NCBI GenBank assembly: GCA_012845835.1
Contig: JABAKD010000009.1
Location: 4,527,324 to 4,591,323, forward strand
Direction: 5' to 3'
Source of the DNA: Undaria pinnatifida
Taxonomy: Eukaryota > Sar > Phaeophyceae > Laminariales > Alariaceae
Length of the DNA stretch: 64,000 nucleotides
How positions within the stretch are numbered: the first letter of the stretch is position 1; each line of letters opens with the position of its first letter. The notes under the pieces were generated by a model. The model did no database searches. It saw only the letters and a program-made list of their open reading frames with translations, and was not told the DNA's origin. Positions 56,870-64,000 of this stretch are shown one piece after another. Both the position numbers and the translations under genes were made by a program.

Positions 56870-58700
56870 TATGTGGGGAATGAGGGTGGGTCATGACAAG
56901 ATGAGGCACGCGGATAACCCGCGCACGAGTCAGGGATGAATACGTTCCAACTCGACTATGTAATGAAGAGCGGACCGAGGTTATGAAGGTAATCAGGCCC
57001 CGATACACACTTGGCGTGTAAATTGATTACGGTTCAAGTCCGTAGGCTTTGGGTACACAGTTGGATGGGGGGTAAGCAAATCATGGAGTACTCGGCGCGG
57101 TTCATTGCGCGGCGAAATTGTCAGCGACGACAAAACGAACTTACACCGCGAGATGTAGGCACCGTGGCACATATAGTCTGTCAGGCCTTTGCCGATGCAT
57201 AGAGCCCCAACTAAACATTGTTTGTGTTGCATACCTCGTCAAGCATACTGTTGGAAAGGGCCGTTGGTTGGGACGATTTCCTCAATAGGGGTAGCGCGAT
57301 AGGGACAGTACTTTTGTTCTAAAGTTCTTCTGACTGACGAGGGTCTTACTAAAATGACGGCTACGATACCACCCTAATATCGTCGCGATTGTTCATGGCC
57401 AATGCTGTAAATGCGAGCCACCGGTTCTTGAGAAACGTTGCGTTTGTTTTGTTTTTCCCGAATACACTAAACTGACTTATCCAATTCAATGAGGTGCTTG
57501 CTATGTTCGAAAGACCCCGTCGACCACACGTTGCTTGACCCCAATGGGCGTCTATCCTCTTCGTATCAAGACCTAACACAAGACATTTCCTTCAGATACC
57601 CAGTTAAATCGTCCTAGTCTGGACATCAAAGTTGTCATCGAACCTTCTTTACTGGGGGTGGGCATCGTTTATCGTCGGCCTAATTTAGTGTATGACGAGA
57701 TTGAAACGAAAGCTCTCCATACAGTTTGAGGTTACCCTATCCCCCAAAAGACCCCCCCATATTTGCGCCAAATACTAATATTTGGGGATTACTGGTGGGT
57801 CGTGACATGATAACGCAGGAGGGTAACCCGCGCAAGAACCGAGGATGAATTCGTTCCAGCTCCAACAGGCGATAAAGGGCGGACCAAGGTTATGAAGGTG
57901 ATCAGACCCAGATACACATTTAACGTGTGAATCGACTACAGTTCAAGCCCGCAGGCTTTAGGTAGGGCCTTTTGGACGGGGAAAATGCCAAGTATAGAGT
58001 TCTTGACGCCGTTCATTGTGCGACGGAAACATTAGCGAAGACTAAGTGAACGTACACCGAGGTGTTGACACTGCAGCACCTATCGTCTGTCGGGCCCTTG
58101 TCGATGCACGGGGCGTCAAAGAAACATTGCTTATGTATACCTCGTCGATCATACTGTTCAAATGGGTCGTTAGTTGGGAAGATTTCCACAGTGAGGCCAC
58201 CGCGGTAAGGATAGTATTTCTGCTCTAGAATACCCCCGACTGACGAGGGTCATCCTCAACTAACAGCTACATTACAACCCAAACATCGTCGGGAATGGTT
58301 TTGGATAATGTCGTAGATCTGAGTTATCTTTGGTTCGTGGGAAACGTTGCATTTTCGTATTCTTGTTTCCCTGAAGAATCTAAACTGATTTATCCAACAT
58401 AATGGGGTACGTGCTTCGTTCAGAAGACCGCTTGACCACTTGTTGCTCGACCCAAATGGACGTCTACCCTCATCGCATCAAGTGTTCCCCGTCACCACTT
58501 GATGCTCGACCGAAATGGACGTCTACCCTAATTCTATCAAGCGTTAGCACGAGACTTTTCCATAAGATACTTAGTCAAATCCTAGTCTGGATATCAAAAT
58601 TGTCATCGAACTCTATTACGTCGGGACCGGCATCGATTATCGTCGGCCTAAGATGGTGTATGACGACAATGAAACAAAAGCTCTCGATAACTCTTTGAGG
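56870..58700. repeat. Diverged tandem duplication, two ~910-bp units
   Basis: 56870-57760 and 57780-58700 match in order: GGTTATGAAGGT(A/G)ATCAG at 56980 and 57889; ATACCTCGTC(A/G)A(G/T)CATACTGTT at about 57231 and 58137; GACTGACGAGGGTC at 57333 and 58238; TATCCAA and then GGGTGCTTG/GGGTACGTG near 57480 and 58392. Offset is about 900-912. No ORF spans both units. Confidence 0.75.
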
Positions 58701-59660
58701 TTATCCTATCCCCAACAGGAACCTCGGCACGGACATATTCTTTCCATATACCGCTTACCTCCGTCCCCTCCCGCGGTGTTGTTGTTGAAGTATGTGCTGC
58801 CTTCGACGCTGATATGAGATTCGTCGCCCACGAGGACAGCACCTGCGAAGCGTCGACGGACGTTGGAGTGAGCGTTCTCGGACGCAGGATACGATCGAGC
58901 TGAAATACTTGCAGTCTGAGGTTCCCGGCACGAGGAAAGCATATCTGAAGGGAAAAGTGATGGATGTAGAAAAGCAAAGGTACCACCTGATGAGTAATCC
59001 CATGGCGTAGGTAAAAAGCGAAACAGTTCGCAGACCAAGAATTTATTGGCGACCGTTTTCAGGCTCAGAAGACCCTCCCATTCGGACGTCGTTTGAGCCA
59101 ACAAAAGTTACCGGTATCGCAGCACGCTTTTTCATCCCAAACAAAAGGTGGAAAGACGATGACACATCCGTTTACGTTGATAATTCAGCTTCAGACGAGC
59201 GCTACTGTTTGAGACACGCGCCCGGATTAAAGTTGCACGTTTGGACTCAAACGGTATATAAACCAATTGTCTCATTAGCTCAAAATTCGTCGTGGTTGTT
59301 ACTGTTGTTTTGCTGTAGGGTTTGTCGTATCGCTAGGGGCCACGGAGAATATTCATCTTTGAAAAGTTTGCTCTTCTCCAGGTCAGGTTTTTGTGAGGTA
59401 TGAAGCTCTTCAAATCATGAGTAAAAAAACACCTACATGGTGCACCTCCACCGTGCTACGTCACGTAGGTCCATGACACTCTTGGGGCTCGTAACCTGAC
59501 CAGCTGTTATCACCACCGTCCGACCATCCACGTCGAATAACAACTCAATTCATGACGGATGTACGTTTTCGTTGCCCAGACAATACCGTGGTTGACTGCA
59601 CATACCCAAGATACGGTATAAGGGTTACCCACATTTTGACGGCACCGAGCGACATTCAAC
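58390..59660 (-). repeat. Family C segment, uninterrupted paralogue
   Basis: Counterpart of 49184-50640, without LINE copy 3 and without the SINE. It serves as an empty-site comparison for both, and together with 58270-58390 also for element A. Confidence 0.75.
58759..58842 (-). CDS. Single beta-helix repeat exon (module 5)
   Basis: 84 bp on the minus strand between acceptor CTTCGCAG and donor GTAAGCGG, phase 1 on both sides. It encodes 28 residues: GAVLVGDESHISVEGSTYF, then NNNTAGGDG, with the last Gly codon split. Length is one codon more than the other four. Paralogue of module 4. The G-A-V and F-N-N-N signatures and the D-G-G end fit Pmp beta-helix coils best of all five. Confidence 0.6.
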
Positions 59661-61090
59661 ACCTAACGCTTAAGTAGGCTTCCAAATTGTTTTTATCTTG
59701 GAAATGGTACAGCTTGCGAGAAGGCCTTGGTTTGAGGTCCTGGCAGTGGAACTAACAAAATATAACCAGAGTTGCGGTAGCCTTCCTGTAGTCAACACCG
59801 GGTCCGAATACGACGGGTAGTTGCTCAGCCGCAGAGCCCCGGGGTTGAAACGCTAGAACACGCATTTCTTAGAGTAGATAAAGTGCGCGTGTTGGACCCA
59901 TGACTTCTTCCATTTTCTTCGTTATATGACCTGACGAGCTGTGTACCTCAATCTAGGAAAGAATATCGCAAAAGCTGGAAGATCAACCCGATCGACAGAT
60001 CAATGGACTAGGCACACGAAACGTTTGGGTTATGAAAAGTGGCGTTCCGATTACCTTGGGGTTGGTGGGCTCCGCCATTCAGACATCGTTTCCCCGTCAA
60101 GTGCTATGCCTTCCTTAGCACGAACCATTTTACCTAATGTGATTGTCTTGTATATCCTTACAGCAATCGAGGGAGACCAGGGAAATTGGCGATCATGGCG
60201 TGTACTATATGATTATGCACATGCTAGATAAGACCTGGAACGAACCACACACAAATTTAGGGAGACCGCTACAGGACGTTGTGTTAGCTACATGAAAATC
60301 ATGCCATCTGGGACCAGTTCACCATGCACCTCATACGGCCCCATCATTATTACTATGGATACAGGCAGGGACTTCCACGACCATGGGGGTGGTCATATAC
60401 GTCCCCATCATTGTTACTATCGAAACAGGGATGGACTACCACGACCATGGGGGTGGTCCATTGTTGAAAAATGGCATTTGTGGGCGGAGAGTGAGGATCG
60501 TATTACATTTCGGCTGGTTGGTGCTAACGTTTTGTTGTGCCTGGTCGACAATGTCCATCGTCATTTTCAGCGTTTAACCACAAATAGACGTGGCCACAGA
60601 CAGGAGAACAAGCCAACAAGAAAACCACATACATGAGTAGATCGGTCAGCCAAAGCGGTGTGTATTGAGTATGATATAGAAAGTGAAGCATGTCTGTCGG
60701 GAATCGGGGTCCCATGGGATTTTAGGAGGAAAAGTAGACAAGACCCCCAAGACCAGTCTTGACAGCAGCTCGACGCGTACACGTTAGCAAGGGCACGCCA
60801 AACGCAAGCGAGTTGGGACTCTTGCCAATTAGGTGGACAGTGATGAGGTAGTCCGTGGATTGGCCGCCAAGCAAGACATTTTAGTATTATATGCCTGGCA
60901 GTTGTCTGCAGGGGCACGCGATCAACCTCGAGGTCAAGGGGACCCGCACTTTTCGAGAAAACTGTATATCATCTCGCGGAAATGTAGTCGCCGCCCGAAG
61001 ATCGGGCGACGGGATCTATATGCTATAGACGTGGAGGGGTGTTGTCTACAAAATCATCTCGAATGTACGAATAATGCGGGGAGCATACTG
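59660..61090. other. No gene recognised
   Basis: Contains a short local duplication near 60340-60450 (CACGACCATGGGGGTGGTC twice, about 70 bp apart). Nothing else was assigned. Confidence 0.5.
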
Positions 61091-61990
61091 GCATAGCATC
61101 ATGTCACCTACAACAAACGCTGTGGAGTCGCGGCGAACGCGTCAGGGCGACATGCCACTAAATAGAACAGACAATGCATTGCGCTACAGAGTCGCTGATG
61201 CAGGTGAGGATCTGCTTCGTCTCTACTGCTATAACGTAGACACATACCGGGACGTTATGAAGGAATGGCAGTGGTAGTAATAGGTCGTACGAGAACTACC
61301 TGGCGCGCAACGGCTATATCACGTCGGCGGCAAGAGTCGCCACGGTTAAGTCAAGCTCGCCTGCGCAGGTGGAGTCGCCCTCATAGGTAATTTGACTGGA
61401 TCACTTCTGCATTATAATATAGGGTCGCTGAGGCAGGTAGGTGTCTACTCTTTCTTTGCTTCTGTAACCCAGTTAAATACCGGAAGATTATTTACCATTT
61501 GTAGTGCAACGTAATTGTGCCTTGCGTGTAACGCCTGTACCACGCCGCCAGCGAGAACCGGCGGTGTCAAGTTGCGGGGATCGCGTGATAATGGAGTCGC
61601 CTCCACCAATCGTTGATCGAAACCGACATTCCTTTACACGGTAGGGTCGCTGGTGCAGATGTGTATCTATTATATCTCTACTTTCATATGCAGGTACCTA
61701 CGTTTTCCAATATGTACGAATTAAAGTGGTATGAGTAATAACCGACGCGAAATGTACTCACCATACAGCCAGCGGGATTCGCCGCTATGGAGTCGGCGTG
61801 AACGTATGAGGGTGGAGTCGCCCTCTCATGAGTGTATGGCAGGTCAATTGACAAAAGCTGCATTGACCCATAATGTAGGGTCACCGATGCAGGTACGCAT
61901 GGCACACCCAATTATCTGGGGTGGCACAGGTAAATGCTGTCACGTCGACGTAGTTGTCACTCATTCTTTATGCCCCGCCTTCCTGTCCCT
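61090..61990. repeat. Diverged ~230-bp tandem repeat, 4 units
   Basis: The marker TCGCTGATGCAGGTG or variant recurs at 61192, 61425, 61647 and 61881 (spacings 233, 222, 234), preceded in most units by GGAGTCGCC-type blocks. A possible fifth unit near 62390-62580 is weak. The open frame 61731-62213 crosses unit 4 and is probably incidental. Confidence 0.65.
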
Positions 61991-63300
61991 TCCCCCTGGT
62001 TTTTTGTTCATGGCAATATTCGCTTGTATTGTAGTTTCTTCTCCTCTCATGATAAGTCACCTGGAGTGGGTAGGCGGGTACATTGCCTGTCGTCGAATGG
62101 CTCTCAACGCGTGCGTTGCGACACGAGCCCAACAGAAAGAGCAAGAGAGAACTTGCGGGATGGCACGTGATCCTACCAACCCGCTATTTTCCCTGTTTCA
62201 TAAACGAGGATAAGTGCCGATACTATAATCCTCACAAGCGTATGTTGTACGAGTGGCGGTAGGGACAATGCTATCACATCGACCGCTATCCGCCATACCC
62301 TGTACAGGTATTGTTCAATATTGTTCAAATGTCTTCAGGAGAAGACTGGTCGACAGAGAAAAACAAGCACGCCATTATCGGCGTTACATTGGAGGAGACG
62401 GCGATGAGGGCAGGGCGCCCAGCGAAAGCCTCCGCTTGTGAAGTAACATCGTAGGCGATCGCGGTTAAATCATGTCTGATGCGAACGATCGAGGGTGGAA
62501 TCGCGTTACTGTTTCGGTTGGACGCCAGTCGCAATGCCGAACAGCGCATTGTACTGCACATTTGATCCCCGACACCGATGGTGTAGTCGTATACATAATG
62601 GTGACGACTAATATATGATGCCAATGCAGTAGGTATCGATACGTGTCCGAGATCGGGATGTCTGTACAGTGACGTCAGCAACCAGTCGTCACATATGAAT
62701 AGCAACCGGAACAGCCCTCACCACCCAGTGATGGCAGATGGGGCTGCTCAAGCGTGGAGTAACCTTCGATCTGCCTCGATTTCTTCTTCGTGGAAAAAAT
62801 ACAAAAATAAGAGGAGGCTCCTGCTCGTAGGCTTCATTAGTTAGTGGGGGTATGTCTTGTTGGGAACATGAACATTGTCCCAAACGCAAGAATCAGACGC
62901 AACAAACAATTGCAAGTATAACGTACACCCTCTGCACAGGCGTGTGTTGGTTGCATCGTGTCACCATCTGGGATGAAGGTTGGAGGTTGTGAAGCCAACG
63001 AAGATACGCACAGCCTTGGAGCGTTCGAGGGTCGAATAACCTATAATGTTAAACGTCGCTCCCACAAACAAGTTTCCGTGGGGTCAATTAACGCAAATAC
63101 ACAAGGGAAAACATAGCGCACAACTGAGTATTGTTTCTCAAAGACTGTCGCCTCATGCAGAGGTATGACTACGGACCTGTCGTTACAAGTGGGGGATATG
63201 AAGTGATCCTAATATCGAAAATATAACAAGCCAGAAAGCTTATCGAAGTGATACATCATATCGAAGACAAGCATAACGTACGTAGTACTTTGTGATGAAA
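61990..63300. other. No gene recognised
   Basis: Unassigned. The pyrimidine-rich patch near 61960-62050 gives a short hydrophobic frame without family resemblance. Confidence 0.5.
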
Positions 63301-63301
63301 C

Positions 63302-63420
63302 TACAGTCGACCCCGCTTTAAAGACGCACATGGTTTTTTTTTTTCAGGGCGTCTTTAACCCGGGGAATCGTCTTTAACTTTCCGGGGACAATAACTCCCC
63401 TTCCCCGGGGTCAACGGAGA
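63302..63420. mobile_element. Possible DNA-transposon terminus (Tc1/mariner or pogo-like)
   Basis: TA followed by CAGTCGACCCCGCTTTAAAG resembles the terminal inverted repeats of pogo-type elements, which insert at TA. GTCTTTAA recurs nearby at 63350 and 63370. No second terminus or transposase was found in the window, so this may be a MITE-like or one-ended fragment. Confidence 0.25.
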
Positions 63421-64000
63421 CGTAACCTACGTCAAACGACGCGCCATTTCAGCAGGAATACTGGCATGACAGGCAAACGCCGAAAAAGAATCACCACGCC
63501 GTTGTAGGTATGTAGAATTTAAGTTTTCGCGGACATCACCTCCACCCGCGCCAACCTGAGAAACTACAACCTTGGCGCTGCACATAGACTACTTGCGTGT
63601 GTGGACTGCGCGTGCTTTGCGTTCGTATTTACAAACAAGGGAACCTGTATTCGAGTACATTTAGTCTCTCGTTGGCCCACTTGAAAATCACTCCTCTGAA
63701 GCCTACGCTTGATGTAGTCACCACATGAAAAATATGCGTACTGCCGTTTCAACGTCACGTACCAACCAGAGAGCCACCTGCGCCCGAAACCACACAGCTC
63801 GAGTACAGGGGAAAAATAACACCATGAAGCACGAAACACGCACAACGCTGAAACAAAGAGAGCTCACTCCACTGCAGTTTAAAAAACCGAATCCACACAG
63901 AGCATGAAACATGTTTGCCGAGCGAAGCAAAATCACAGATCGCACCAGCGACCTTAGCCCAAAGAACGGCATTCCCAAACTACGACTTCCATGCATCACG
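63421..64000. other. No gene recognised
   Basis: Short frames on both strands (for example minus 63564-63845) show no family resemblance. Confidence 0.5.

Noticed and set aside
57020-57050. tRNA gene, because of GGTTCAAGTCC
   Set aside because: B-box match only; no A box or cloverleaf, and the paralogous unit changes the box.
61731-62213. 160-residue plus-strand ORF as a gene
   Set aside because: Crosses one unit of the diverged tandem repeat; other units are not open in the same frame.

Overview
The window looks like repeat-dense intergenic DNA from a stramenopile, most likely a brown alga. This is an inference. It rests on single-repeat beta-helix (polymorphic-outer-membrane-protein-like) exons with GT-AG splice sites, Ty1/copia elements with G-rich polypurine tracts, an APE-type LINE, and long triplet microsatellites. 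I found no intact host gene, no rRNA, no CRISPR array and no bacterial gene organisation. A 500-base run of N shows this is a scaffold with an assembly gap.

Layout: 1-5340 holds the 3' part of a decayed copia element (C) with its probable 3' LTR. 5341-7640 has a fragment of a G-tract-rich dispersed repeat (called R1 here) and unassigned sequence with palindromes. 7640-9644 is a TTA microsatellite followed by the gap. 9645-12440 has an R1 fragment, a dead retroelement ORF and a GTT/TTC microsatellite. 12440-34480 is mostly R1 copies in both orientations, a companion repeat (family B), a 5'-truncated LINE and scattered single beta-helix exons. 34585-38820 is a nearly full-length but dead LINE on the minus strand. 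39186-49178 is a nested pair of copia elements: element A (LTRs 720 bp, target duplication AAAAT) is interrupted by element B (LTRs 430 bp, target duplication GCATG). 49179-59660 is the right flank of A and a diverged paralogue of it, each carrying one beta-helix exon, plus a candidate SINE. 59660-64000 is unassigned apart from a diverged ~230-bp tandem repeat and a possible DNA-transposon terminus.

The elements tell an insertion history. A entered a segment that is also present uninterrupted at 57.4-59.6 kb. B then jumped into the RNase H region of A. Both LTR pairs are about 99.4-99.5% identical, so both insertions are young. Yet B has a broken pol gene and A lacks recognisable protease and integrase, so both probably moved using proteins from other copies.

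The most interesting signal is a set of five 81- or 84-bp minus-strand exons. Each encodes exactly one beta-helix coil, with the same intron phase at both ends, and they are scattered over 43 kb together with decayed relatives. This one-repeat-per-exon design suits exon shuffling. Coordinates of repeat boundaries are by eye and may be off by tens of bases unless stated.
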